This document shows, in pieces, positions 56,033 to 62,989 of a DNA stretch of 64,000 nucleotides. How positions within the stretch are numbered: the first letter of the stretch is position 1; every line of letters starts with the position of its first letter. The stretch is from Brevibacterium iodinum ATCC 49514 (GTDB lineage Bacteria > Actinomycetota > Actinomycetes > Actinomycetales > Brevibacteriaceae). The notes below the pieces were generated by a model. It had not been told where the DNA came from and ran no database searches. It was given only the letters and a program-made list of their open reading frames with translations. The stretch covers positions 248,001-312,000 of the forward strand of contig NZ_FXYX01000001.1 of NCBI RefSeq assembly GCF_900169265.1. Direction: 5' to 3'. The position numbers and the translations under genes were made by a program.

Positions 56033-56320
56033 ATGAGTTTCGAAGTCGACGCCGAACGCGTCCAATCCGCTGCCACAGCCGCCGCGAACACCTCCCGCAA
56101 TCTCGTGTCCGAATCCGACACGATGATGCGCAATCTGCTTGCCCTCCAGGAATGCTGGCGCGGCAGTGCCGCCCAGAATTTCCAAGCCGTGGTCAACCAG
56201 TGGGAGCGTGCGCAGAAGCAACTCATGGAATCGCTCGACTCCGTCCACGGAGCGCTCCACACCGCAGCCCGGCAGTACTCCGAAGTCGAGGTGGCGAACT
56301 CGCGCCTCTTCGCCCCCTGA
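56033..56320 (+). CDS. WXG100-family protein
   Basis: About 95 aa, the standard size of EsxA/EsxB-like helical hairpins. It begins MSFEVDAERVQSAATAAANTS and has WRGSAAQNFQAVVNQW in the turn, with the W-x-G pattern. A second helix follows. These proteins are usually exported by type VII secretion as dimers. No partner WXG100, EccC or other ESX gene is in the window, so it is a lone member. The start at 56033 is chosen for the spacing to AGAGGAG; ATG at 56030 and GTG at 56027 are in frame. Confidence 0.85.
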   Translation: MSFEVDAERVQSAATAAANTSRNLVSESDTMMRNLLALQECWRGSAAQNFQAVVNQWERAQKQLMESLDSVHGALHTAARQYSEVEVANSRLFAP

Positions 56321-56659
56321 GCCGATCGGATTCCACCGTCACGATCGAGCTTCCGCTCGTGGCGAGCGGTTCCCTTTCCGCCTCGTCGAGTCCCTGCTCG
56401 GTCGGGCGTCCCGACCGGATCCGCTCGCGCTGCACGCCCTGTCGAGTCCCGTTCGCCGAGCGACACAGGTCCCCGCCGCGGACCCCCGAGTTTCTGCGGC
56501 CGGGATCTGTTCGTTCTCGTAGTCGGCGTCTGGCAAACTATCAGCCTTTCTCAGTAGACTTGAGAGCGATAGTTCGCGGCGGTGTTGGCCAAGAATCTCC
56601 GGACCGGAGTGGATCGGGTTGGCAGCGTCGGGTCAAACCAATGCAGGAGTCGACTACGG
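56321..56659. promoter_or_regulatory. 339-base gap: WXG100 terminator and pspA promoter region
   Basis: CCGCTCG and CGAGCGG (56353-56359 and 56363-56369) form a short terminator-like hairpin. Before pspA there is a nested dyad: AACTATC (56536) with GATAGTT (56568), and CTCA (56550) with TGAG (56561). This is the AT-richest part of the gap and a candidate operator for envelope-stress control. No coding sequence is seen. Confidence 0.45.
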
Positions 56660-57409
56660 ATGAGTATCTTCCAACGGATCGCGACGATCTTCGGTGCCAA
56701 GGCCAACAAAGCTCTGGACAAGGCCGAAAACCCCAACGAAACCCTTGACTATTCGTACCAGAAGCAGTTGGAGCTGCTGCAGAAGGTTCGTCGTGGTGTT
56801 GCCGATGTCGCCACCAGCCGCAAGCGCCTCGAGCTGCAGATCAACCAGCTCGAACAGCAGCAGAACAAGCTCTCCGGTCAGGCCGAGAAAGCCATGCAGA
56901 TCGGTCGCGAAGACCTCGCTCGCGAGGCACTGACCCGCAAGTCCGGGCTGACCCAGCAGATCACCGACCTGCAGACCCAGCATGAAGGACTGCAGGGCGA
57001 GGAACAGAAGCTCACTCTCGCCTCGCAGCGTCTCCAGGCCAAGGTCGACGCCTTCCGCACGAAGAAGGAGACGCTGAAGGCCACCTACAACGCTGCCGAC
57101 GCACAGACCAAGATCGGCGAGGCGTTCTCAGGCATCTCGGAAGAGCTCGGTGACGTCGGACTCGCCGTCCAGCGCGCCGAAGACAAGACCGCGTCGCTGC
57201 AGGCGCGGGCCGGTGCCGTCGATGAGCTCCTCGCTTCGGGTGCCCTCGACGACGTCACGGGAACCCAGAAGGACGACATCACCGCCCAGCTCGACTCCCT
57301 CTCCAGCGAGAACGACGTCGAGATGGAACTCCAGCGGATGCGTGACTCCCTGCCTGCCGGGTCCGAGAAGCAGGACCAGAAGTCGCTCGAAGGTGAGGAT
57401 CAGCAATGA
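56660..57409 (+). CDS. pspA: PspA/IM30 phage-shock protein
   Basis: About 249 aa. It begins MSIFQRIATIFGAKANKALDKAENPNETLDYSY (amphipathic membrane-binding helix) and continues as long coiled coil: QLELLQKVRRGVADVATSRKRLELQINQLEQQQNKL. PspA binds stressed membranes and protects the proton gradient. It is first in the module PspA, PspAA, HtpX, PspAB. The stop overlaps the pspAA start by four bases (ATGA). Confidence 0.93.
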   Translation: MSIFQRIATIFGAKANKALDKAENPNETLDYSYQKQLELLQKVRRGVADVATSRKRLELQINQLEQQQNKLSGQAEKAMQIGREDLAREALTRKSGLTQQITDLQTQHEGLQGEEQKLTLASQRLQAKVDAFRTKKETLKATYNAADAQTKIGEAFSGISEELGDVGLAVQRAEDKTASLQARAGAVDELLASGALDDVTGTQKDDITAQLDSLSSENDVEMELQRMRDSLPAGSEKQDQKSLEGEDQQ

Positions 57410-57690
57410 TCATCCGCATCATGGGCGAAGGACAGTTCGACGTCAAGAATGTCGACCAGGACCTGCTCCAGAAGTACGACAACCAGGTCGAAGATGCTGT
57501 CAACGCCGGCAACGAGGAAGCCGCCCGCACCGCGCTGAGCGCCCTCCACGACTACGTCACGGCCAACGGGCAGCCCGTCGCCGATGACTATCTCGGATCC
57601 TCCGATGTCGTCGTCCCCTTCGTCGACGCCACCTTGGCCGAGATCGCCGAACTGCTCACCGGCGAGGGTTTCATCCCGGACCCGGCCTGA
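57406..57690 (+). CDS. pspAA: PspA-associated protein PspAA
   Basis: 94 aa. MIIRIMGEGQFDVKNVDQDLLQKYDNQVEDAVNAGNEEAARTAL and SSDVVVPFVDATLAEIAELLTGEGFIP match the PspAA family, a small helical partner coded directly after PspA in actinobacteria. It overlaps pspA by four bases. A hairpin at 57714-57742 separates it from htpX and may lower downstream expression. Confidence 0.9.
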   Translation: MIIRIMGEGQFDVKNVDQDLLQKYDNQVEDAVNAGNEEAARTALSALHDYVTANGQPVADDYLGSSDVVVPFVDATLAEIAELLTGEGFIPDPA

Positions 57691-57713
57691 AACCACAGAG
57701 CACCGAAATGCCT

Positions 57714-57742
57714 CCGGCCCATTGTCTTCGACAGTGGGCCGG
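57714..57742 (+). terminator. Hairpin between pspAA and htpX, possible attenuator
   Basis: CCGGCCCATTGTC and GACAGTGGGCCGG pair with one wobble around the loop TTC, followed by TTCTGCC. It may be a partial terminator inside the psp operon. Confidence 0.6.
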
Positions 57743-57769
57743 TTCTGCCACTGCCAGAGAGGAACCCCG

Positions 57770-58681
57770 ATGAAGAATCGCTTCGTCAAAGACAACGGAC
57801 TGACCATGCGGATGGGATGGACGATCTTCCTCAACGGCCTCATCTATGTCGTCCTCATCCTCGCGATCTGGTGGATCTTCGGACAGAACATTCCCGGAGT
57901 CATCATCGCCGTCCTCATCAGCGCCGGGGCGTTCTTCTTCCAGTGGTACTTCTCTGACAAGATCGCCATGCGTGCCATGGGCGGACGAGAGGTCTCCCCC
58001 GAGGAGGCTCCGGAGCTGCATACGATCGTCGACCGGCTCTGCCAGCTGGCCGATTCGACGAAACCCCGCGTGGCCGTCTCGAACTCCCCGATCCCCAATG
58101 CCTTCGCCACCGGCCGCTCCCCTGAGCGCTCGGTGGTGTGCGTGACCCGTGGCCTGCTCGAGAAGCTCGACCGTGATGAGGTCGAGGTCGTGCTCGCCCA
58201 TGAGCTCTCCCACGTCGCCCACCGCGATGTCACGGTGATGACAGTTGCCGGCGTCACTGGTGTCGTCGCCGCGCTGATGATGCGCGCCGGTTACTACATG
58301 AGCTTCGGACGGTCGAACAACAATAACAACGGCATCCCGATCCAGCTGCTCTTCATCCTCGTCGGAGCCGTCGTCTACGGGCTCTCGTTCGTCCTCATCC
58401 GCGCCCTCTCCCGGTATCGCGAGTTGGCCGCCGACCGCGCAGCAGCCATCCTCACCGGTGCACCGTCCACACTGGCGTCGGCACTGACGAAGCTCAGCGG
58501 AGACATGGCCAAGATCCCGGAGAAGGATCTGCGGTCGTCCGCCTCGGCGAACCACCTCGCTCTCATCCCCGCCATCAGCGGAAAGGCCGCCTTCGGCCAG
58601 CTCTTCTCCACTCACCCCTCACTCGAGAAGCGACTGGAGCAGCTGGCCCAGATCTCCGCCCAGCTCTCCCGCCCTGAGTGA
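57770..58681 (+). CDS. htpX: HtpX-like M48 membrane metalloprotease
   Basis: About 303 aa. Membrane segments lie at about 19-40 and 42-62, then VVLAHELSHVAHRDV carries the zinc motif HExxH (His144, Glu145, His148), with further segments at about 162-180 and 192-215. The third zinc ligand Glu is in SRYRELAADRAAAILTG. It removes misfolded membrane proteins. Its place between pspAA and pspAB is the classic actinobacterial arrangement. Confidence 0.92.
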   Translation: MKNRFVKDNGLTMRMGWTIFLNGLIYVVLILAIWWIFGQNIPGVIIAVLISAGAFFFQWYFSDKIAMRAMGGREVSPEEAPELHTIVDRLCQLADSTKPRVAVSNSPIPNAFATGRSPERSVVCVTRGLLEKLDRDEVEVVLAHELSHVAHRDVTVMTVAGVTGVVAALMMRAGYYMSFGRSNNNNNGIPIQLLFILVGAVVYGLSFVLIRALSRYRELAADRAAAILTGAPSTLASALTKLSGDMAKIPEKDLRSSASANHLALIPAISGKAAFGQLFSTHPSLEKRLEQLAQISAQLSRPE

Positions 58682-58727
58682 GCACCAACTGCACCTCTTG
58701 ACTGCGCACCACCGAAATAGGAGCTCC

Positions 58728-59327
58728 ATGGGATTCTTCGACGCACTGCTCGGCCGGTCCAAACCGAAGCGGGCCAACCTCGACGACCTCTTCGCGCTGC
58801 CGCCGGCGGCACTGACTCTGCAGGCCGCGACCGGCTTCACCCCCACCGGTGTCGGGGCCGTCGCCTTCCGTCAGGTCGAGGGAGCCGCGTTCCAATCCGC
58901 CGAGTCCGAAAGCGTCGCCCTCATCGGCTCCGACCCGGCCGCCTCGGTGAGGCAGGAGAACGACGGCTTCGGGTTCACGTGGCAGGTCGTGGCTGATGAG
59001 AACGCCGAGGTGGTCAACCTCGTCACGAACATCCACGCTGTGAACTCGGCGCTGGTCAATCAGGGCTTCGACACGATGCTGCTGTGCACAACCGTGTACT
59101 TCGTCCATCCCGATGGACGCCGGATGGCGTTGGTCTACCAGTACAAGCGCGGAACCTTCTATCCGTTCGTGCAGCTGGGCCCGAAACAGCGGGACAACCC
59201 CCTGGAGATCCAGGTCAAGGGCGTCCTCTCCAACGAGCTGCCGTTCGAAGAGGACACGTCGAACTGGTCGGCTCTGTGGGACGCCCCGGGCATGAACGAC
59301 ACCCCGGGAGCTCCTGAACTGCCGTAG
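58728..59327 (+). CDS. pspAB: PspA-associated protein PspAB
   Basis: About 199 aa. It begins MGFFDALLGRSKPKRANLDDLFALPPAALTLQ and has FTWQVVADENAEVVNLVTNIHAVNSAL and GFDTMLLCTTVYFVHPDGRRMALVYQYKRGTFYPF, matching PspAB. The ATG at 58728 follows TAGGAG. It is the last gene of the psp module. Its stop is followed immediately by three 21-bp repeats and a terminator. Confidence 0.9.
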   Translation: MGFFDALLGRSKPKRANLDDLFALPPAALTLQAATGFTPTGVGAVAFRQVEGAAFQSAESESVALIGSDPAASVRQENDGFGFTWQVVADENAEVVNLVTNIHAVNSALVNQGFDTMLLCTTVYFVHPDGRRMALVYQYKRGTFYPFVQLGPKQRDNPLEIQVKGVLSNELPFEEDTSNWSALWDAPGMNDTPGAPELP

Positions 59328-59390
59328 GCAGTTCAGACCGGACAGACAGCAGTTCAGTCGGAACAGAGAGCAATTCAGTCTGGACAGACA
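59328..59390. repeat. Three 21-bp tandem repeats directly after pspAB
   Basis: Units at 59328, 59349 and 59370 begin GCAGTTCAG, GCAGTTCAG and GCAATTCAG, and end GGACAGACA, GAACAGAGA and GGACAGACA. The first unit also pairs with the coding end (CTGAACTGCC-GTA-GGCAGTTCAG, 59313-59335). Confidence 0.88.
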
Positions 59391-59424
59391 AGTGGAGGGC
59401 GTCCCCGCGGGGACGCCCTCCACT
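59391..59424. terminator. Perfect 34-bp palindromic terminator between pspAB and the S4 gene
   Basis: AGTGGAGGGCGTCCCCG and its exact complement meet with no loop, abutting the last 21-bp repeat. It lies between convergent genes and can serve both. Confidence 0.85.
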
Positions 59425-59438
59425 CATATCTGAAGCTG

Positions 59439-59657
59439 TCAGCCTTCCTCGGCAGCCACCTCGATGACTTCGCCGAGAGCTTCGATGCGGTCGCCGGGAC
59501 GGATCGTGGCACCGCGGCGGGTCTCGACCTCGCCGTTGACGCTGACCTCACCGTCGGCGATCATGTCCTTGGCCATGGCACCGTGTTCGGCGATTCCGTG
59601 GAGTTTGAGCAGCTGACCGAGTCTGATCGACTCGCCGCGGATCTCGATCGTGTCCAT
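59439..59657 (-). CDS. Small S4-domain RNA-binding protein
   Basis: 72 aa, essentially one S4 domain: IRLGQLLKLHGIAEHGAMAKDMIADGEVSVNGEVETRRGATIRPGDRIEAL. This is the YbcJ/RlbA-like short S4 family, thought to bind rRNA or tRNA. Its ATG shares one base with the stop of the upstream Gly-rich protein gene, so it is co-translated. Confidence 0.9.
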   Translation of the reverse strand: MDTIEIRGESIRLGQLLKLHGIAEHGAMAKDMIADGEVSVNGEVETRRGATIRPGDRIEALGEVIEVAAEEG

Positions 59658-60478
59658 CAGAATATGTCCCCGAATCCGTCGAACAGTCCGCCGCCGTCAC
59701 CGCCGTCGCCTCCGAAGAAGCCGCCGCCGTCACCGCCGCCCATGTCTCCGCCCATATCGCCACCGGCGTCGCCCATGTCGCCGCCGTATGCGCCGTCCCA
59801 GCCGCCGCCCATTCCGCCGAACATCATGGCACCCATGAGGACGCCGGGCAGCAGGCCGGAGCCGGCGTAGGAGTTGAAGTATCCGCGGTTGTATTCGGCG
59901 TAGGCCGGTCCGGCCTCCCAGTAAGCGCGACGGGTGTGTCCGTCACCGGTGACGACCTTGCGCACCAGCGGGTCGGCGCCGACGGCGACGCGTTCGGCGT
60001 CGGCGGCGCACACGGGCACGGGGCGCAGCTGCCCGCCGGCCGGTGCCCAATCGATGTCTTCGACCGAGGGACCGTGCTGCGGGTTGAAGAAGCAGGGCGG
60101 ACGACGCACCGGCAGGGGTTTGCCTTCGACCCGGGCGCGAACGCATTTGGCGGCATAGCGGCCGTCTTCGAGCGCCTCGGTGACGTGGCGGATATCAGTG
60201 GGTTCGGAGACCTTCTCGAGTGTCTCCTTGGCGACGTCGTACGAGTCGAGCGCCTGCTTGTAGTCCTGCGCTCCGCCCGTGTCGAGGTCGACGCCAGCGG
60301 TGATGACGTCGAGTTCGGCGACTTCCTCACCGAATGCGGTGACGTCCTCTTCAGCGGTCTTCTTCACCTGCTGAAGCTCAGCGGCGTGCAATTCCCGCTG
60401 CCGCTTCTTCTCCTTGCGGTGACCGATGAAGAAAACGGCCCCGAGAACTACGAGCAGCAACAGAAATACTTCAGTCAC
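59657..60478 (-). CDS. Membrane-anchored protein with coiled coil and Gly-rich C-terminus
   Basis: About 273 aa from the GTG at 60478, which follows GGGAGG. One membrane segment (EVFLLLLVVLGAVFFIG) is followed by a charged coiled coil (KEKKRQRELHAAELQQVKKTAEEDV), a middle domain with CVRARVEGKPLPVRRPPCFFNPQHGPS and VCAADAERVAVG, then AYWEAGPAYAEYNRGYF and a 55-residue Gly/Asp/Met-rich tail (GGDMGGDMGGGDGGGFFGGDGG). The two Cys and the tail recall YgcG/TPM-neighbour proteins, but I cannot name a family. Translation is coupled to the S4 gene. Confidence 0.65.
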   Translation of the reverse strand: MTEVFLLLLVVLGAVFFIGHRKEKKRQRELHAAELQQVKKTAEEDVTAFGEEVAELDVITAGVDLDTGGAQDYKQALDSYDVAKETLEKVSEPTDIRHVTEALEDGRYAAKCVRARVEGKPLPVRRPPCFFNPQHGPSVEDIDWAPAGGQLRPVPVCAADAERVAVGADPLVRKVVTGDGHTRRAYWEAGPAYAEYNRGYFNSYAGSGLLPGVLMGAMMFGGMGGGWDGAYGGDMGDAGGDMGGDMGGGDGGGFFGGDGGDGGGLFDGFGDIF

Positions 60479-60703
60479 GATCCATGCCTCCCAGGCTAGC
60501 TTTGTCCTCGAACAGTATGCCCGATGAAACTGGAAGACGTCTGAGCCTGTGCCCCACATCCGCTCAGTCCGCGGCTGTCGAGGACGGCTCAGACCCGGCG
60601 GTGGAAGACCGCTGCACGCAGATCACGCGACGCCGTTGCGCGCGGGTCTTGCGACACCATTGCGCAGTTCATCGAACAGCGCAGCGCCCCGTGCGCCACC
60701 GCC

Positions 60704-61453
60704 TCAGACGAGGGCGAGGAGACCTTTGACCAAGGCCGCAATCCCGCCTCCGAAAGCGAGGACGAGCATCCCGATCCGGGCTGCGCCCCCGTCGATATGC
60801 CGGGAGAGCCAATCGCCGCCGGCGAGGCCCGCCACAAGGACGAGCCCGAGCCCGATCCAGAGTCCGATCTCCAGATGCGGCCAGGTCCCTCCGTCGATGA
60901 TCACCTTCATCACCACCGCCGAGGCGGTCCCGACGACGAGGAAGGGCTGCAGGGTGGCCGCGAACGACCGTTGTTCCCAGTTCGTCAGCACAGCGTAGGC
61001 GCTCACCGCCGGTCCCCCGGCTCCTGCCGCAGCAGACATCGCCCCGGAGAAGAATCCGGCCGTCAGGCGTGTGCCGATGTTCGCGGGGATCGTCCGCCCC
61101 AGCTTCCCCAAGGTCAGCGAGCTGATGAGGGAGACGATGATCAGCGCGCCGATGAGGATCTGCAGCGGTGGGGTGGGCATCGATGACGACAGGAGTGCGC
61201 CGGGAATGGTGCCGATCACCGCGCCCAAGGCGAGGTGTCGGAAAGGCGGCCATTCCACCTCGGCGTAGGTGCGGACGAAGACGGAGAATGAGGCGACGAT
61301 TCCGCAGATGTTGACGAGGATGACGCCGCTGAACGGATCGAGGAGGAGGACGAGGAAGGGACCGCTGACCAGGCCGAATCCCATCCCGGTGACGCGTTGG
61401 GACAATGCGCCGAGGAACACTGCGAAGAGGATGAGCACAACGACGGGTTCCAC
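60704..61453 (-). CDS. TSUP-family (TauE/SafE-like) transporter
   Basis: About 249 aa with 7-8 membrane segments. It has FAVFLGALSQRVTGMGFGLVSGPFLVLL at the start of repeat 1 and TAGFFSGAMSAAAGAGGPAVSAYAVL (the AGAGGP motif) at repeat 2. The family exports sulfite, sulfoacetate or similar sulfonates. The GTG at 61453 starts at the first hydrophobic segment; an ATG at 61531 would add 26 polar residues. Confidence 0.82.
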   Translation of the reverse strand: MEPVVVLILFAVFLGALSQRVTGMGFGLVSGPFLVLLLDPFSGVILVNICGIVASFSVFVRTYAEVEWPPFRHLALGAVIGTIPGALLSSSMPTPPLQILIGALIIVSLISSLTLGKLGRTIPANIGTRLTAGFFSGAMSAAAGAGGPAVSAYAVLTNWEQRSFAATLQPFLVVGTASAVVMKVIIDGGTWPHLEIGLWIGLGLVLVAGLAGGDWLSRHIDGGAARIGMLVLAFGGGIAALVKGLLALV

Positions 61454-61578
61454 TCGGTCGAGTTTAGTCCAGCCCGATTCCCGGCTGATCCTCAGTCTCA
61501 CCGCTGACCGCGGGATTAGAGCATTCACCATGAACGCCAGTCCCCTCTGATCGCGGTTCAGCGCAGATCCCCGATCGT

Positions 61579-62290
61579 ATGGGCAGGTCCGGGCCTCTGA
61601 TGCCGATCGCGCGGTCGTCAGTGATGTCCTCTCGGAGGGTTATAATCTCGGTCAGCTCGACGTGGAGGAGTTCGATGAACGCACCGAGGCGGCTGCGAAG
61701 ATCAAGACGCTCGGTGAAGTCCCAGCTCTGTTCGAGGATCTCGTCCTCGCCGATCCTGTGGAGGTCGAACCTGGCACGCTCGATGATGCGGGCCGCGCGC
61801 AGGCACTGGCTCGCCTCGAGGCGGACCGGGTGCCGATCACACCGGAGAAGATCGATGCCGCGGCGCAGAAGTACTACCGAGAGCGGGTGCGTCGTGCGCT
61901 GCTCGGTGCTGTTGCGGGGCCGGTCGGGATCGTACTGGCGATCTGGGCGATCTCGTCGATCGCCTCTGGAGGGTTCATCTTCTTCTGGCCGATCTTCGTC
62001 ATCATTCCCACGCTGCTCGGCGGACTGGGACACATCGCGCGTAAGGGCGAGATCATCCGCAACCGGAAGAAGGAGCTCACCCGCAGAGCCCGGGCCCAGC
62101 TCGGTGATGCTGAGGCCAAAAACGACAGCTCGAAGAGGGTGAGCCTCCCGAGCGGGATTATGAAGCGGACTTCGGCACGGGCCTGCAGCCGCCGCATCCG
62201 CCGTACTCTCCTGGACAGATCTCACAGCGGGAAGAGCGAGACCGGCGCCGGTCGCATCGCCGCCATAACCGCGACAATCCCTGGGACTGA
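61579..62290 (+). pseudogene. DUF1707 (SHOCT-like) membrane protein, broken by two apparent 1-base deletions
   Basis: Read across three frames, the region gives one DUF1707 protein. ATG at 61579 (MGRSG) leads, after one missing base near 61591-61595, into ASDADRAVVSDVLSEGYNLGQLDVEEFDERTEAAA, the DUF1707 signature. A membrane hairpin follows (GAVAGPVGIVLAIWAI and FFWPIFVIIPTLLGGL). After one missing base in an A-run near 62118-62122, the frame continues KKRQLEEGEPPERDYEADFG and ends HRRHNRDNPWD at a TGA at 62288-62290. With two bases restored the length is 238 codons exactly. As sequenced, only a GTG at 61662 opens the middle frame. The cause may be decay or assembly error. Confidence 0.75.
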
Positions 62291-62325
62291 GATTACATTC
62301 GCAATCCGGCATGGTGTCGGCCTCT

Positions 62326-62429
62326 TCAGGCCCGGAAACTCCGTTTCCTACTCAGACCGGGCAGGTCCGGAACCGTCTCAGGCAGGGAACGTCCGGAACT
62401 GTCTCAGACTTGGAAGATCCGGATCTGTC
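62326..62429. repeat. 26-bp minisatellite made of duplicated gene ends
   Basis: Four 26-bp units start at 62326, 62352, 62378 and 62404, each beginning TCAG. The unit at 62404 is the 3' end of the minus-strand NTF2-like coding sequence, beginning with its stop codon. The other three lie beyond the stop, and all keep TCA (TGA on the minus strand). Confidence 0.85.
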
Positions 62430-62787
62430 CGAACTCCTGAGCCTTGTGCGTGGTGAACCACATCGTGTGCGAGAAGTGCCTCAGGTCGTCGCCGTCGGCC
62501 TCCGCCTGCCAGTATCCCCATGCGGCCGCGGCCTTGCCGTGGGTGATCGCCGCTTCGAGGTGGCCGACCTCGTGAGACTGGCCGGACAACTTCACCAGCG
62601 CTTCGACAACGTCTACCCCGCCAGTGTGGGTTTCGACGTCGGAGGAGTGGACGATCTGCAGCACGCAATCGTCGGCAACCGCTTCGTTCAGTGCTTCTCT
62701 GTCGCCGTTGAAGAGATTTTCCTCGAACGTCGCCACGAAGACGTTCTTCGGACTGTTTCCGCAGGAATCGGTTCCGGTGAAAGTCAT
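62404..62787 (-). CDS. NTF2/SnoaL-like protein
   Basis: 127 aa with the NTF2-like pattern: FVATFEENLFNGDREALNEAVADDCVLQIVHSS at the N-terminus, HEVGHLEAAITHGKAAAAWGYWQAEADGDDLRHFSHTMWF in the middle and a final strand GQIRIFQV. Domain assignment is by pattern and no catalytic residues are evident. The last coding residues are duplicated downstream as a 26-bp minisatellite, so extension by readthrough would add repeats of a short peptide. Confidence 0.65.
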   Translation of the reverse strand: MTFTGTDSCGNSPKNVFVATFEENLFNGDREALNEAVADDCVLQIVHSSDVETHTGGVDVVEALVKLSGQSHEVGHLEAAITHGKAAAAWGYWQAEADGDDLRHFSHTMWFTTHKAQEFGQIRIFQV

Positions 62788-62932
62788 GGACCCAGCCTAT
62801 GCGGGGCGAGGCTGCGGAACAACGGGTCGGCGGGCCGCCTCGGCGATGATGGTCGCCGACGCACAACGAGCGGACACTTCCGCGCGGACGATCTGACCGT
62901 CGGGCCGGGACCCGAGAGTCCGGGCACGAAAA

Positions 62933-62970
62933 CGGCCGTGCCGGCACCCTTGCGGGCACCGGCACGGCCG
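62933..62970 (-). terminator. Terminator hairpin after groL
   Basis: CGGCCGTGCCGG and CCGGCACGGCCG pair perfectly around a 14-base loop, 20 bases past the groL stop; a T-rich TTTTC follows on the minus strand. Confidence 0.85.
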
Positions 62971-62989
62971 ATCGAACAAGCGGTGGCTA

